DNA of 64,000 nucleotides from Xanthomonas arboricola pv. guizotiae (lineage in GTDB: Bacteria; Pseudomonadota; Gammaproteobacteria; Xanthomonadales; Xanthomonadaceae). The DNA is taken from positions 21,287 through 85,286 of the forward strand of contig NZ_MDSK01000022.1 of assembly GCF_002940205.1 (NCBI RefSeq), in the 5' to 3' direction. The position numbers were made by a program, and so were the translations under genes. The first letter of the stretch is position 1. Every line of letters begins with the position of its first letter. The notes below the pieces were generated by a model that saw nothing but the letters and a program-made list of their open reading frames with translations, did not search any database and was not told the origin of the DNA. Positions 25,572 through 35,914 of this stretch are shown in pieces.

Positions 25572-26333
25572 TCACGGCACGGACGCAACGAAGCGTTGCA
25601 GCGCCTCGGCGACCTGATCGGCATGGCCAAGAAACGGTGCGTGACCGCCACCGGCGATGGTCAGGGCCTGCGCGTGCGGCGTCAGCGCGGCGGCGGCCTG
25701 CATGCCGGCCGCCGGCACCAGCCGGTCGCGTTGGCCCGCGATCCACAGGCTGGGGCGCGCGAGTTGCGGCAAGGCGCGGCGTAGATCGGTACGTTCGAGC
25801 AGGGTGAGCCCTTGCTGCAGTGCTTCGGCGGCCGGTTCGCCACGCGCCACCAGCGTCTCGCGCAGGCTGCGCAACTCGCTGCGGGCATGCGCCGAGCCTA
25901 GCGTATCCAGCGCCAGAAACCGCTCCAGCGTGCCGCGATAGTCGCGCGCCAGGTCCTGGCCGAATTGCACGAACACCTCGCGCTCGACCGCGTCGGGCCA
26001 ATCGTGGCCACGCACGAAACGCGGCGTGGCCGCGATCATCGCCAGCCCGCGTACCTTGGGCTGGGTGGCCGCGGCATGCAGCGCAAACAGCCCGCCCAAC
26101 GACCAACCGATCCACACCGCCGGCGGGGTGGCGGCGGCGATGCCGGCGACCACGTCCGGCAGCGCCAGCGGCGTGCTGTCGCCACGGCTGAAACCGTGCC
26201 CGGGCAGATCCACCAGATGCAGTTGATGGTGCGCGGCCAGGCGTTCCACCAATGGCGCGAACACGCCGCCGTGCAACGCCCAACCGTGCAGAAGAACCAG
26301 CGCAGGCCCGTGGCCGATGACATCGATATGCAT
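25572..26333 (-). CDS. bioH: Pimeloyl-ACP methyl ester esterase BioH (253 aa)
   Basis: Alpha/beta hydrolase that removes the methyl ester from pimeloyl-ACP, partner of BioC. The start MHIDVIGHGPALVLLHGWALHGGVF contains the oxyanion motif HGW. The nucleophile is in GWSLGG, the acid in GQRDRLVP and the His in GGGHAPFLGHA. Length fits BioH (about 255 aa). Start at 26333; the longer frame through 26540 lacks similarity. Confidence 0.92.
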   Translation of the reverse strand: MHIDVIGHGPALVLLHGWALHGGVFAPLVERLAAHHQLHLVDLPGHGFSRGDSTPLALPDVVAGIAAATPPAVWIGWSLGGLFALHAAATQPKVRGLAMIAATPRFVRGHDWPDAVEREVFVQFGQDLARDYRGTLERFLALDTLGSAHARSELRSLRETLVARGEPAAEALQQGLTLLERTDLRRALPQLARPSLWIAGQRDRLVPAAGMQAAAALTPHAQALTIAGGGHAPFLGHADQVAEALQRFVASVP

Positions 26334-26558
26334 GCGGGGATTGTCGCTGATGGCGCCGACCGGCGCATGGGTCGGCGCGTGCGGCGCGCAGTGTCTTGCG
26401 CCAGCATGCATTGCGCGTGGCGCCGATCTGCGCTGCGCGCCAAGCCGGTTGCGGGAGTGCATGAGCGCGCCGACAGCAGCGATCCTGGTCGCATCAGCGA
26501 CGCGGACGCCGCCACGTCGGACACGGCCGCTCCTGCGCAATCGTCTCGATCGTCGCCC

Positions 26559-27764
26559 TCAGGCAGACGCACGCAGCGGTTGCCGGCTGACCACATCGCG
26601 CGCCTGCACGATGGCCTCGATCAAGGCCTGCACCTGCTGCGGCGTATGCAGCGCAGACAGGGTTACACGCAGACGCGCCTTGCCTTCGGGCACGGTGGGC
26701 GGGCGGATCGCGCCGACCAGGAAACCGGCCTGTTCCAGCGCGGCGGACATCGCCATCACCGTGGCTTCTTCGCCGCATAGCAGGGGCTGGATCGGCGTAT
26801 CCGAGGCCATCAGCTCGAAGCCATGCCGGCGTGCACCATCGCGGAAACTGCCGATCGACTCGACCAGCTTGGCGCGCCGCCAATCGTCGCGACGCGCCAG
26901 TCGCACTGCTACCAACGTCGCGGCGACCTGCGCCGGCGGCAACGCGGTGGTGTAGATGTAGGGGCGTGCGGTTTCGGCCAGATGGCGCACCAGCGCGTCG
27001 TCGCCGACCACCACCGCGCCATAGCCGCCGAGCGCCTTGCCCAGGGTCACCAGTTGCAGCGGCACTTCGGCCGCGCCCAGTCCGGCATCGGCCACGCAGC
27101 CGCGCCCCTGCGGGCCGAGCACGCCCACGCCGTGGGCATCGTCGACGTAAAACAGCGCCTGCTGCATGCGTGCCACCAGGCTCAACGCACGCAGCGGCGC
27201 GACATCGCCATCCATGCTGAAGACGCCATCGCTGGCCAGCATCGCCGCGCCCTCGGGCGCGCCCTTGAGCTGACGCATCGCACCTTCCACATCCAGGTGC
27301 GGATAGCGGCGCAAGCGGCAGCCGGCCAGGCGCGTGGCATCGAGCAGGCTGGCGTGGTTGAGCCGGTCCTGCACGCAGACATCGTCGTCCTCGCTGAGCA
27401 GGGCCTGCTGCACTGCCAGGTTGGCGATGAAGCCGCTGCCGAACAGCAGCGCCGACGGATAGCCGAGCCAGTCGGCGATCTCGCGCTCCAGCGTTTCGTG
27501 CGCGGTGTGGTGGCCGCAGATCAGGTGCGAGGCGGTGGCGCCGGCTCCATCGCGCGCGGCGGCGTCCTGCAACGCGGCGACCACTTCGAACTGCTGCGAC
27601 AGGCCCAGATAGTCGTTGGAGCAGAAACCGGTCAGCCAGCGGCCATCGACCTCCAGCCGCACGCCATCGCGACGGCCCACCAGCCGCCGCACCCGCACCC
27701 GTTCCTGGGCCACACGCAAGGTGCGCAGCGACGAAATCCGTTCGTGCAGATCGGGGCGGGCCAT
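26559..27764 (-). CDS. bioF: 8-amino-7-oxononanoate synthase BioF (401 aa)
   Basis: PLP-dependent alpha-oxoamine synthase joining pimeloyl-ACP with L-alanine. Visible are [10 protein letters not shown] near the N-terminus, [10 protein letters not shown], the Asp/His cofactor contacts in VDDAHGVG and the PLP Lys in TLGKALGG. The ATG at 27764 ([10 protein letters not shown]) is preferred over a TTG 12 bp upstream. It follows bioB by 97 bp. Confidence 0.93.
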   Translation of the reverse strand: MARPDLHERISSLRTLRVAQERVRVRRLVGRRDGVRLEVDGRWLTGFCSNDYLGLSQQFEVVAALQDAAARDGAGATASHLICGHHTAHETLEREIADWLGYPSALLFGSGFIANLAVQQALLSEDDDVCVQDRLNHASLLDATRLAGCRLRRYPHLDVEGAMRQLKGAPEGAAMLASDGVFSMDGDVAPLRALSLVARMQQALFYVDDAHGVGVLGPQGRGCVADAGLGAAEVPLQLVTLGKALGGYGAVVVGDDALVRHLAETARPYIYTTALPPAQVAATLVAVRLARRDDWRRAKLVESIGSFRDGARRHGFELMASDTPIQPLLCGEEATVMAMSAALEQAGFLVGAIRPPTVPEGKARLRVTLSALHTPQQVQALIEAIVQARDVVSRQPLRASA

Positions 27765-27861
27765 GGGGGCGTTCAACGGCAGAAGGGGGCGTTAGCGTAG
27801 CCTGCCGCGCCCGGCACGCCCAGCCGGCACCGACGACCGGTGCCGGACGTTCGATTCGCGG

Positions 27862-28896
27862 TTAGGCGGCGTGCTCGCAGGCCGTGCTGCGGGTGATCTC
27901 CGCATGCACGGTGCCGGGGTGGTCGTGCTCGGCGGCGTCGACGGTGATCTGCATCGGCCGCAGGCCCAGGCGCTGGAACAGGGCCTGGTCGCGTTCGGTG
28001 TCCGGGTTGCCGGTGGTGAGCAGTTTTTCGCCGTAGAAGATCGAGTTGGCACCGGCCAGGAAGCACAGCGCCTGCAGTTCGTCGCTCATCGCTTCGCGGC
28101 CGGCAGACAGGCGCACCATCGAACGCGGCATCGTGATGCGGGCGACCGCGATCATGCGCACGAACTCGAACGGGTCCAGTTGCTGGGTGCCGTGCAGCGG
28201 GGTGCCGGCGACCTGGACCAGCTGGTTGATCGGCACCGAATCCGGATGCGCCGGCAGCGTGGCCAGCGCCAGCAGCAGGCCGATGCGGTGCTCGCGGGTT
28301 TCGCCCATGCCGACGATGCCGCCGCAGCAGGTCTTCAGGCCGACATCGCGCACATGCTCCAGCGTGTTCAGGCGGTCCTGATACTGGCGGGTGTGGATGA
28401 TCGAGTCATAGTAATCCGGCGCGGTGTCCAGATTGTGGTTGTAGTAGTCCAGCCCGGCGTCCTTGAGCGCGCGTGCCTGGCCGGCGTCGAGCATGCCGAG
28501 CGTGGCGCAGGTTTCCAGGCCCATCGCCTTGACCTCGCGGATCATCGCCGCGACCTTGGGGATGTCGCGCTGCTTGGGCGAGCGCCAGGCCGCGCCCATG
28601 CAGAAGCGCGAGGCGCCGGCGGCCTTGGCCTGGCGTGCCTTGGCGACGACCTCTTCGGTCTCCATCAGCTTCTGCGCGGTCACGCCGGTGTCGTAGCGCT
28701 GCGCCTGCGGGCAGTACGCGCAGTCTTCCGGGCAGCCGCCGGTCTTGACCGACAGCAACGTGGAAACCTGCACTTCAGCCGGATCGAAATGGGCGCGATG
28801 CACGCCGGCGGCGCGGTGCAGCAGCTCCGGAAACGGCAGCTCGAACAGCGCCTGCAGCTCTTTGCGATCCCAGTCATGACGGACGACAACAGACAT
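27862..28896 (-). CDS. bioB: Biotin synthase BioB (344 aa)
   Basis: Radical-SAM enzyme that inserts sulphur into dethiobiotin. The radical-SAM cysteines are in [10 protein letters not shown] (CxxxCxxC), and the C-terminal half keeps [11 protein letters not shown], whose Arg binds the 2Fe-2S cluster. The start at 28896 ([14 protein letters not shown]) was chosen; it leaves a 49-bp divergent promoter region shared with comF. bioA and bioD are not in the window. Confidence 0.95.
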   Translation of the reverse strand: MSVVVRHDWDRKELQALFELPFPELLHRAAGVHRAHFDPAEVQVSTLLSVKTGGCPEDCAYCPQAQRYDTGVTAQKLMETEEVVAKARQAKAAGASRFCMGAAWRSPKQRDIPKVAAMIREVKAMGLETCATLGMLDAGQARALKDAGLDYYNHNLDTAPDYYDSIIHTRQYQDRLNTLEHVRDVGLKTCCGGIVGMGETREHRIGLLLALATLPAHPDSVPINQLVQVAGTPLHGTQQLDPFEFVRMIAVARITMPRSMVRLSAGREAMSDELQALCFLAGANSIFYGEKLLTTGNPDTERDQALFQRLGLRPMQITVDAAEHDHPGTVHAEITRSTACEHAA

Positions 28897-28945
28897 CGGG
28901 GTTTCCTGACAGTCAGCGGCTTGGAAGCCAGGCAGTCTGGTGAGC

Positions 28946-29671
28946 ATGGAGGAGGCTGTCAACTTCGATGAGGTGCGCTCGGTTTACAGGTGGCCGCGAC
29001 GGGTGTTGCGGTTGCTGCTGCCGAGCCTGTGCCTGGTGTGCGCGGAGGCAGGCAGCGACGATTGCGATCTGTGCCCGTCGTGTCGCGCCGCGTTGCCGGA
29101 GCACGCGCACGCCTGCCTGTGCTGCGCACTGCAGTTGTCTGCCTGCGATGGCGCGCTGCTGTGCGGGCAATGCCTGCGGCATCCGCCACCGCTGCAGCGC
29201 GTGCATGCGTGCTTCACCTATCGCTGGCCGGTGGACGGCTTGCTGCGGCGTTTCAAGTTCCACCAGGATCTGGCTGCCGGGCGTCTGCTCAGCGCGTTGA
29301 TGGCCAGGCGTTGCGCAGGCCTGCCGCGTCCGCAGGCGCTGGTGCCGGTGAGTCTGCATCGGCAGCGCTTGCGCCAGCGCGGTTACGATCAGGCGCTGGA
29401 GCTGGCCAGACCGCTCGGCCGCGCGCTGCGGCTGCCCTGCCTGCCGTTGCTGCGCCGGGTCCGCGCGACCGCGCCGCAATCGGAGCTGGATGCGGCCGAG
29501 CGTCGGCGCAATCTACGCGATGCATTCGTGGCACGCGGCGCGTTGCCGGCGCACGTGGCCCTGGTGGACGACGTGATGACCACCGGTGCGACGCTGCACG
29601 CGGCGGCAAAGGCGTTGCGAAAGGCGGGGGTGCAGCGGGTGGATGCATGGGTATGCGCGCGGGTGCCGTGA
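28946..29671 (+). CDS. comF: ComF-family phosphoribosyltransferase-like protein (241 aa)
   Basis: N-terminal zinc-ribbon-like cysteines (CLVC, CDLCPSC, CLCC, CGQC) are followed by the double zinc-finger/PRTase arrangement of ComF. The PRPP-binding motif is [13 protein letters not shown] near the C-terminus. ComF proteins act in DNA uptake in competent bacteria. The ATG at 28946 is preferred over a GTG two codons upstream. Divergent from bioB. Confidence 0.88.
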   Translation: MEEAVNFDEVRSVYRWPRRVLRLLLPSLCLVCAEAGSDDCDLCPSCRAALPEHAHACLCCALQLSACDGALLCGQCLRHPPPLQRVHACFTYRWPVDGLLRRFKFHQDLAAGRLLSALMARRCAGLPRPQALVPVSLHRQRLRQRGYDQALELARPLGRALRLPCLPLLRRVRATAPQSELDAAERRRNLRDAFVARGALPAHVALVDDVMTTGATLHAAAKALRKAGVQRVDAWVCARVP

Positions 29672-29745
29672 GGCCTGGTGGGCTGCGGATTGTGAGCTGC
29701 AGCATGGGGGCTTCGCCCGTACCCTCACCCCAACTCCTCTTCCGC

Positions 29746-29758
29746 GGGGGGGGGGGGG
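29746..29758. repeat. Run of 13 G residues
   Basis: Uninterrupted G13 between comF and ubiA, preceded by CCCTCACCCCAACTCCTCTTCCGC, which looks like a decayed dispersed repeat. Such a run is prone to slippage but lies outside coding sequence. Confidence 0.8.
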
Positions 29759-29789
29759 CTGAAGCCGAGGCGATTGACCTATCTGCGCG

Positions 29790-30695
29790 TCAGCGCACTG
29801 CCAGGGCTACGGCGATGCCGACGAAGATCGCCAGGCCCACCCAGTTGTTGTGCAGGAAGGCGCGGAAGCAGGGGCCGCGTTCGCGGTGGCGGGCAATGCG
29901 GAACTCGTAGGCCACCAGCAGCGCGGCCACGCCCAGTCCGGCCCAGTACGCGATGCCGAGACCGGCGCGCAGGCCGACCAGCGCCAGTGCCGCAAACATC
30001 GATGCATACAGCAGGCCCTGCGCGACCAGGTCGAACCTGCCGAACAGGATGGCGGTGGATTTGCTGCCCATGCGGATGTCGTCCTCGCGGTCGACCATCG
30101 CGTACCAGGTGTCGTAGGCCGTGGCCCAGAGGATATTGGCCGCATACAGCAGCCAGCCCAGCAGCGGCACGCTGCCCTGTACCGCGGCGAAGGCCATCGG
30201 GATGCCCCAGCCGAAGGCCATGCCCAGATAGACCTGGGGCAGGTGGGTGTGGCGTTTGAGATAGGGATAGCTGGCGGCCAGCAACACGCCCGGCACGCTC
30301 AGGGCCACGGTCAGCCAGTTGAGCGTGAGCACCAGCGCGAATGCCACCAGCATCAGCACCACGAACACCCACAGCGCTTCGCGTCCGGACACCGCCCCGG
30401 TGGCCAGCGGACGCGACTTGGTGCGCTCCACATGCGGGTCCAGCCAGCGGTCGGCATAGTCGTTGATCACGCAGCCGGCCGAGCGGGTCAGCCAGACCCC
30501 GGCGGTGAACACGAACAGCGTCCACAGCGGCGGCAGGCCACCGGCGGCCAGCCACAACGCCCACCAGGTGGGCCACAGCAATAGCAGGCTGCCGATCGGA
30601 CGATCGCCGCGGACCAGTTTCCAGTACTGCCCCAGTCGCTGCGGCCAGGTCAGCGCGGGCGCTGTCGGCAGCGGTTCAACACCATGCTTGCTCAT
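29790..30695 (-). CDS. ubiA: 4-hydroxybenzoate octaprenyltransferase UbiA (301 aa)
   Basis: Integral-membrane prenyltransferase that attaches the polyprenyl tail to 4-hydroxybenzoate in ubiquinone synthesis. The two Asp-rich motifs are visible: [20 protein letters not shown] and [14 protein letters not shown]. About eight hydrophobic segments follow the family pattern. It shares the substrate 4-hydroxybenzoate with the wider pca-type catabolism on the same segment. Confidence 0.95.
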   Translation of the reverse strand: MSKHGVEPLPTAPALTWPQRLGQYWKLVRGDRPIGSLLLLWPTWWALWLAAGGLPPLWTLFVFTAGVWLTRSAGCVINDYADRWLDPHVERTKSRPLATGAVSGREALWVFVVLMLVAFALVLTLNWLTVALSVPGVLLAASYPYLKRHTHLPQVYLGMAFGWGIPMAFAAVQGSVPLLGWLLYAANILWATAYDTWYAMVDREDDIRMGSKSTAILFGRFDLVAQGLLYASMFAALALVGLRAGLGIAYWAGLGVAALLVAYEFRIARHRERGPCFRAFLHNNWVGLAIFVGIAVALAVR

Positions 30696-30929
30696 GCTGC
30701 AAAGGGTAGCAGCGCGGCTCGGCTGCGGTCATGCGCTGGTTGATGGTCGACCTGTGCATCGCCCAGCCTTCCGGGCGGCTGTGCGAGGTCGCGCCGAGCC
30801 GGTCGGCGCAGGCGCTGGGCCCGGGCCGGGGCCGGGCCCCGTTCGGCACCCGGTGGTGCCTGGCCATTTGCAGGCCTGCGCTGCGGGCGTCACGCGCACG
30901 GTCGTGGTTCTGGCATAATGCCCGACCAG

Positions 30930-31006
30930 GCGCTCGTAGCTCAGCCGGATAGAGTAGTGGCTTCCGAAGCCATTGGTCGGGGGTTCGAATCCCTCCGGGC
31001 GCACCA
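30930..31006 (+). tRNA. tRNA-Arg (anticodon CCG)
   Basis: A 77-nt cloverleaf with encoded CCA. The acceptor stem GCGCTCG pairs with CGGGCGC, the anticodon stem GTGGC/GCCAT encloses loop TTCCGAA with anticodon CCG, and the T-loop TTCGAAT is standard. It is followed by an intrinsic terminator at 31039-31068 and then by mobile and accessory genes, so it may have served as an integration site. Confidence 0.95.
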
Positions 31007-31038
31007 GATGAACCCTCCAGGGACATCCAAGAAGGTCC

Positions 31039-31068
31039 AAAACCCCCCCGAGAAATCGGGGGTTTTTT
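31039..31068 (+). terminator. Intrinsic terminator after tRNA-Arg
   Basis: AAAACCCCC and GGGGGTTTT arms close a short GA-rich loop, ending in six T. It terminates the tRNA transcript 33 bp downstream. Confidence 0.85.
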
Positions 31069-31218
31069 GTTGTCCGTAGGTCCGTCAAGGTCCACCCTCA
31101 TCCATTGAAATCCAGGTCGATCGGGGGCATAGATGGGGCACCGGCCCCGGTAATCCCCCCCGCAGGTTAGCAGGCGTCAGAAGTGGAATTTTCTCGTAGT
31201 CTTTCCCGAGGAGGTTCC

Positions 31219-31485
31219 ATGAAAAAGTCCCGCTTCACCGACAGCCGGATCATCGCCGTATTCAAGCAGGCCCAAGCCGGCACGCCGGTGCCGGAGTTGT
31301 GCCGCGAGCATGGCATCGGCTCAGCCACCGTCTACAAGTGGCGCAGCAAGTTCGGCGGCATGGACGCATCGCTGATGTCCCAGCTCAAAGAACTGCAGGA
31401 CGAGAACCGGCGCCTGAAGAAAATGTATGCCGAGGCCCAACTCAGTGCCGACCTGCTGAAGGAAGCGATGGCAAAAAAATGGTGA
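31219..31485 (+). CDS. IS3-family transposase OrfA (88 aa)
   Basis: Helix-turn-helix DNA-binding subunit: [21 protein letters not shown] then [24 protein letters not shown] leucine-zipper-like stretch ([20 protein letters not shown]) follows. It ends TGGTGA right after the A7 slip site, so part of the ribosomes would shift into OrfB. Confidence 0.9.
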   Translation: MKKSRFTDSRIIAVFKQAQAGTPVPELCREHGIGSATVYKWRSKFGGMDASLMSQLKELQDENRRLKKMYAEAQLSADLLKEAMAKKW

Positions 31486-32306
31486 GGCCATCTCAGCGCC
31501 GGGAGATGGCCCGATGGGCAGTTGAAGGTGGGCAAACGAGTATCCGGCACGCCTGCCAGACCTTTGCCGTAAGCCAGACCTGCTTCCGCTACCAGGCCAA
31601 GGCGAGTGAAGAGAACGGACGGATCGCCGACTGGCTGGTGCGGCTGACCACGGCCTATCGCGACTGGGGCTTCGGCTTGTGCTTCCTGCACCTGCGCAAC
31701 GTCAAAGGCTTTGGCTGGAACCGCAAGCGGGTGTACCGCATTTACCGGGAGCTGGAATTGAATTTGCGGATCAAGCCGAGGAAGCGTCTGGTACGGGAGC
31801 GACCGGAGCCTCTGGCCGTACCCGATTCGATCAACCAGGTCTGGTCGATGGACTTCATGCATGACCAGTTGGCCGACGGGCGCAGCTTCCGGCTGTTGAA
31901 CGTGCTGGACGACTTCAATCGCCAAGGCCCGGGGATCGAGGTCGATCTGTCGCTACCTTCGGCCCGCGTGATCCGGTCGCTGGAGCAGATCATCGAATGG
32001 CGCGGCAAGCCGCGCACCATTCGCTGCGACAACGGCCCGGAATACATTAGTGGCGCGCTGCTAGCCTGGGCGCAGCGGCACAACATCCGAATTGAGCATC
32101 TCCAGCCGGGCAAGCCGCAGCAGAACGCCGATGTCGAGCGCTGCAACCGCACCGTCCGCTACGCCTGGCTCGCCCGAATCCTGTTCGACACCATCGAGCA
32201 GGTACAGGACCAGGCCACGCGCTGGCTCTGGACGTACAACCACGATCGCCCGAACATGGCGCTCGGTGGCATCACGCCGGCGATGAAGCTGGCGATGGCC
32301 GCATAG
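31479..32306 (+). CDS. IS3-family transposase OrfB with rve integrase core (275 aa)
   Basis: DDE recombinase domain: first Asp in VWSMDFMHD, second in IRCDNGPEY, Glu in [12 protein letters not shown]. The ATG at 31479 overlaps the slip site; the product is normally made as an OrfAB fusion by -1 frameshift. All three catalytic residues remain, so it may be active. Usual IS51-group members read VERFNRT; here the Phe is Cys. Confidence 0.9.
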   Translation: MVRPSQRREMARWAVEGGQTSIRHACQTFAVSQTCFRYQAKASEENGRIADWLVRLTTAYRDWGFGLCFLHLRNVKGFGWNRKRVYRIYRELELNLRIKPRKRLVRERPEPLAVPDSINQVWSMDFMHDQLADGRSFRLLNVLDDFNRQGPGIEVDLSLPSARVIRSLEQIIEWRGKPRTIRCDNGPEYISGALLAWAQRHNIRIEHLQPGKPQQNADVERCNRTVRYAWLARILFDTIEQVQDQATRWLWTYNHDRPNMALGGITPAMKLAMAA

Positions 32307-32314
32307 CTCCACTT

Positions 32315-33321
32315 AATGTCGCGATTGTTGACCGCCGCTCCATAGACCTGCGATGTCGCACCTGGGTCGGGATCGAAGCTATTGTCTTCGTTCTCGCTGA
32401 AGAGCAGGCCATCGATGTTCTTATAGGGACAACGCCATCCACTGGCGCGTGCCATCGGTGATAGTCCGCGCCGCTTAGGAAAATCTGCACCACCGCCCCC
32501 CCCCCACAAGACGCTGCAATACGTCTTGGCTTGGATTGGCGAGCATGTCTTGTAGCGAGTAGCTTTGCTCCTTGATCCAGAACACGGCGCTCTGTTGCAT
32601 GTTAGTTGCGATGTGATACACCGTGCCGTCGTTGGGCGAGGTAATGATGCTGGCATCGTATTCTCCAGCCAGAGGCGGCAACGGGCCTGGATTTCACGAT
32701 GAAGAAAAGCGTTGTAGGACTGAAAGCCGCCGTGCTTTGCATCCCAGTCGATGACGAAATCGGCAAGCTTGAATTCGGCGATGGCTGCCGTACCAAACCA
32801 GCCAACGTTGGGATCCCGGTTAAGCACCCAGCAGCTGGCATGACTGTCGAGATACGCCGCCCATGCCTTCAGATGGCCCTGAGCGCTTCATTGAACGAAT
32901 CGAGGCGGAAGAGCGCCTTACCCGCGGGTGTTGCCATCATGCCGACAAACAGCGCTGACATCGGGAACAGTACGTGTGCGTTTTTGTTGACGTTGTATTC
33001 GGGCGCCGTGGTGCAAATGACATCGAGCTGGGCCAGCATGTCCTGGATGCTGGTGATGTTTTTCGTAAACGCGCTCGTCTGGTCGATGGCCTCGGTGACA
33101 TACATCCGCACGATGCCATTGGCCTCGATCAGGTCGGCCAGATTCTGCACTGCCTGGTTGGCGTAGCCAGATCCTTGGTCGCTGCGCAGTCGGGTAGCTT
33201 TTTGGCGAATATCCGCATGCCACGCGGCCTGCCCACTGCGATCTTCCGGAAGGTATCCGGCAAACGCGCCAAAGCTGCGTTGATAGTGCGCGTCCATCAA
33301 CGATGTGGTAACGCTAGGCAT
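32315..33321 (-). pseudogene. Phosphatidylserine decarboxylase-family gene, frameshifted and truncated by the IS
   Basis: Starting at 33321 (MPSVTTSLMDAHYQRSFGAF) the first 150 codons are open and resemble the N-terminal PSD-associated domain. Similarity then continues in other frames: LKAWAAYLDSHAS from about 32870, PLAGEYDASIITSPNDGTVYH from about 32670, FLSGADYHRWHAPVDG from about 32480 and LLFSENEDNSFDPDPG to about 32320, where the IS begins. At least three frame changes are needed, one beside a C10 run (32496-32505). The C-terminal autocleavage site is missing. The family label rests on the SGADYHRWHAPV-type motif. Confidence 0.65.
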
Positions 33322-33792
33322 GGCGGATGTCCTGGTCGGGTGAGGGGCAGACTTACATGTCGGCGAATTCGGGAGTTGCTGATGCAGACCTGAGCACTAC
33401 CAAGCTCGATGCCTGTGCAGTGGGCAGCTATAGCGCAAGCAGGGCGTGCAGCTCGCCCTCCGTTCGTCCGGTGCGGCGTGCCGCCGCCTGCGCGCATTCG
33501 ATGAGCGTGCGTGGACGACACGCCGCGTGGCATCAGGCCAAAGAACTGCCAATCAATGAGCGGCTCGATCCCGACCCGGTAGCGGTGACGGCGAACCGCC
33601 AGGAAGGTTCGGCCTGCAATGGGGGATTCGCTTGGGCTTGCACCCGATAGCCAACTGCGAAAGCTCTCCGGCGTGTGCGACGCGATGCTCAACCTGGTGG
33701 TAGCAGGCAGGCGCACAACGCACGGCAATACGATTGCGAGCGCTGCTGCATCGATCTGCGCATCAATGTCTGCCTCTTCCAGATCTCGCGCG
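33322..33792. other. Unassigned region between the pseudogene and the nucleotidyltransferase gene
   Basis: About 470 bp. Minus-strand frames here (for example 33297-33728) have no recognisable domain. It may be debris of an earlier insertion. No promoter or hairpin stands out. Confidence 0.35.
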
Positions 33793-35010
33793 CTATTCCT
33801 GCAGGTGTCGTCGTTTGATCAGATGCTGTCTGACCAACCGGGCCACGCGCACACCGACGTAGGCCCAATGCAAGGACCGGGGCAGAGGCACGGCCTGGCG
33901 ATCCATGTCGGTGGGAAAGAGCAATCCCGGCAGCACGTTTAGGCGGCCGCGCCATGTCGATTGCAGAGACAGCAGGTGCCTGATGTAGGCAAACAGTCCG
34001 ATCCGCACCGCCAGATCCGCACCGCGATCGGACCCGATCGCATCCATGCACGGTAACAGCGCAGCGGCGGCCGGTCGGGCTTTGTGCAGCAAAGTGGTTT
34101 GCTGCCGTAGCGCCGCGGGTAGCGCGATTCCCAGACTTGCTTCGGCCAGCAGCGCACTCAGCGCCAGCTGTCTCTCCACGCCAAGTCGGCGTGCCAGCGC
34201 GAGGACCGCCCCCCAGTCCAGCTGCGCACTGCCAAGCGCCTGCGCCATGTCCACCAGCCAGAAGGTGCGATGCCAGTGGTGCTTGGTGCCATGGAATGCG
34301 GCATAGACCACAGCTGCTGGCTGCGACAGCGTGGGCACATGCATCCCGCCCAACACGACTGTGGTGAGATGATCGCGCCAGACCTGTTTGCTGAGCGGAA
34401 ACTGGTGCTCGTGGTTGGCCAGTCGCAGATGCAATTCCAGCACCACCCTGGTTTCGGAATGACGCAGCGGTAGGGCATGGTTGTAGCGGCTATATTCCGT
34501 TGGATCGAGTGCGGCGTCCGATTGCAGCACATAGCCCAACGCGCTCAGTGCGGACAGCGCGTGTTGGCTGGCATGCGGCTCGATCAGCACATCGATATCG
34601 CTTGCTTCGCGGCGATGCAGTTGGCCAAACTGCGCGGCATACCCCAATCCCTTGAGCAGGCAGCAACGGATGCCCGCCTGCTGCAGCGCAGTCACCATCT
34701 CGCGGATGGCGGCCGTTTGCTGCAATGACTGCAGCAGCATGCGTTGCTGCCGACGCCGCAGTGCTTCGCGTATTGCGACAGGAACGCTGGCCGCCAGGAT
34801 GTCGGCCGCAGGTAACGCCAATGCCATTCGATGCTGTGCAAGCGAATGTTCGAAGGAAACCACATCGGGTGGCGATGCCGCCGCCGGTAGTGCTGCAGCA
34901 GCAGGATCGTGTTGCCGCCATAGCGACAGAATGTAGCCGAACGCAGACGACCACGTCGCACAAGCGTTCTCAACCGTTAGGGTGCAATGCACTTCAGCGC
35001 GCAGTTGCAC
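33793..35010 (-). CDS. Nucleotidyltransferase-family protein of the RiPP cluster type (405 aa)
   Basis: Matches the uncharacterised nucleotidyltransferase family (NTP_transf_5): CCLLKGLGY at about 116-124 and the metal-binding pair in ASDIDVLIEPH (Asp138, Asp140), then HHWHRTFWLVDMAQAL. Such proteins are recurrent neighbours of lasso-peptide genes with kinase and sulfotransferase genes (paeninodin-type clusters). The start is a GTG at 35010; an inner GTG is possible. It would transfer a nucleotide to a small substrate, perhaps the peptide, but this is inference. Confidence 0.72.
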   Translation of the reverse strand: MQLRAEVHCTLTVENACATWSSAFGYILSLWRQHDPAAAALPAAASPPDVVSFEHSLAQHRMALALPAADILAASVPVAIREALRRRQQRMLLQSLQQTAAIREMVTALQQAGIRCCLLKGLGYAAQFGQLHRREASDIDVLIEPHASQHALSALSALGYVLQSDAALDPTEYSRYNHALPLRHSETRVVLELHLRLANHEHQFPLSKQVWRDHLTTVVLGGMHVPTLSQPAAVVYAAFHGTKHHWHRTFWLVDMAQALGSAQLDWGAVLALARRLGVERQLALSALLAEASLGIALPAALRQQTTLLHKARPAAAALLPCMDAIGSDRGADLAVRIGLFAYIRHLLSLQSTWRGRLNVLPGLLFPTDMDRQAVPLPRSLHWAYVGVRVARLVRQHLIKRRHLQE

Positions 35011-35350
35011 GAGAATCGCAAGTGGTGAACGCGCGCACCTTAGCGCGTCTGTGGCCTGTGCTACGTTTGCTGCCAGGGGCCATATCCGCGTTTGCGGATT
35101 GCGAGGGACACTGAGCGAAGTGGTAATCGATGCGCATCGTTTTGAGCCGCCTGACGGCCGTGTTTGTCATGCCGGCCCAGCGCCGATGCGCTGTGCATAC
35201 CCCGCGCTATTAATAGCACAGCATTTGCCGTGTCGCGGCTTGCTCATGCGCGTAGCGGAAGGGGGTGCGCGAGGTTGCCGCGATGGCTTGGGTCAATCCC
35301 AGGTATCTTACACATGCGCTTGATATTGCCGATCGTTGAGGAGCCGCTCC
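35011..35350. promoter_or_regulatory. Divergent intergenic region with palindrome
   Basis: No gene is recognised. The perfect 12-bp palindrome GCTATTAATAGC at 35206-35217 is enclosed by CTGTGC (35191-35196) and GCACAG (35216-35221). It probably holds the promoters for the nucleotidyltransferase (minus) and the tail-collar operon (plus). Confidence 0.4.
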
Positions 35351-35890
35351 ATGAATGAGACCGATGCATTTGTTGGTGAAATCCGCCTGTTTCCGATCGA
35401 CTGGGCGCCCGCCGGATGGCTGCCCTGCGATGGCCGCCAGCTGCAGATCAACAGCAACGTCGCGCTGGCGTCGCTGCTCGGTAACCAGTTCGGCGGCGAC
35501 GGCAAGACCACGTTCAATCTGCCGGACTTGCGCGGTCGTGTCCCCGTCAGCCAGGGTATCAATCCGCTCACCTCGCCGCCGGTGTCCTACGTGGTGGGCA
35601 CCTATGGTGGGTTGGAGGGCGTGGCGCTGACCGCGGCGCAGGTTCCGCCGCATATGCACGCCATGAATGTGATCGATGCGGCAGCCACCACCGGCGCGTT
35701 GGACGGTAGCGGACTCTTTGCGCAGACACCGACCCCGCACAATCTGTATGCGCCAAGCGGCACATTGGTCGGTCTGGCGGCGGATTCCGTCAGCCAGGAA
35801 GGCGCCGGTGCCGCCCACAACAACATGCAGCCATCGCTGGTGCTGAATTTCTGCATCTGCACGGTCGGCATCTACCCGCAGCGCCCCTGA
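35351..35890 (+). CDS. Phage tail collar-domain protein 1 (179 aa)
   Basis: Starts with FVGEIRLFPIDWAPAGWLPCDGRQLQI and GNQFGGDGKTTFNLPDLRGRVPVSQG, the tail-collar (microcystin-dependent protein, MdpB-type) domain, and ends ICTVGIYPQRP. No signal peptide is evident. First of three tandem paralogues; the next starts 24 bp after this stop. Related triplets occur outside prophages; their function is unknown. Confidence 0.88.
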   Translation: MNETDAFVGEIRLFPIDWAPAGWLPCDGRQLQINSNVALASLLGNQFGGDGKTTFNLPDLRGRVPVSQGINPLTSPPVSYVVGTYGGLEGVALTAAQVPPHMHAMNVIDAAATTGALDGSGLFAQTPTPHNLYAPSGTLVGLAADSVSQEGAGAAHNNMQPSLVLNFCICTVGIYPQRP

Positions 35891-35914
35891 AGCGGGCCAT
35901 AAAGGAACCACACC

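Larger units (their letters stand above)
31170..32325 (+). mobile_element. IS3-family insertion sequence
   Basis: OrfA and OrfB overlap in a -1 relation across an A7 slippery run (31473-31479), the hallmark of IS3-family programmed frameshifting. The ends are approximate: AAGTGGA occurs at 31181-31187 and inverted at 32308-32314, close to where the interrupted neighbour gene resumes (about 32315). Target duplication was not identified. Confidence 0.8.

Noticed and set aside
33297..33728. 143-aa minus-strand frame before the nucleotidyltransferase
   Set aside because: No recognisable domain or ribosome-binding site, and it overlaps the start of the decayed decarboxylase gene.
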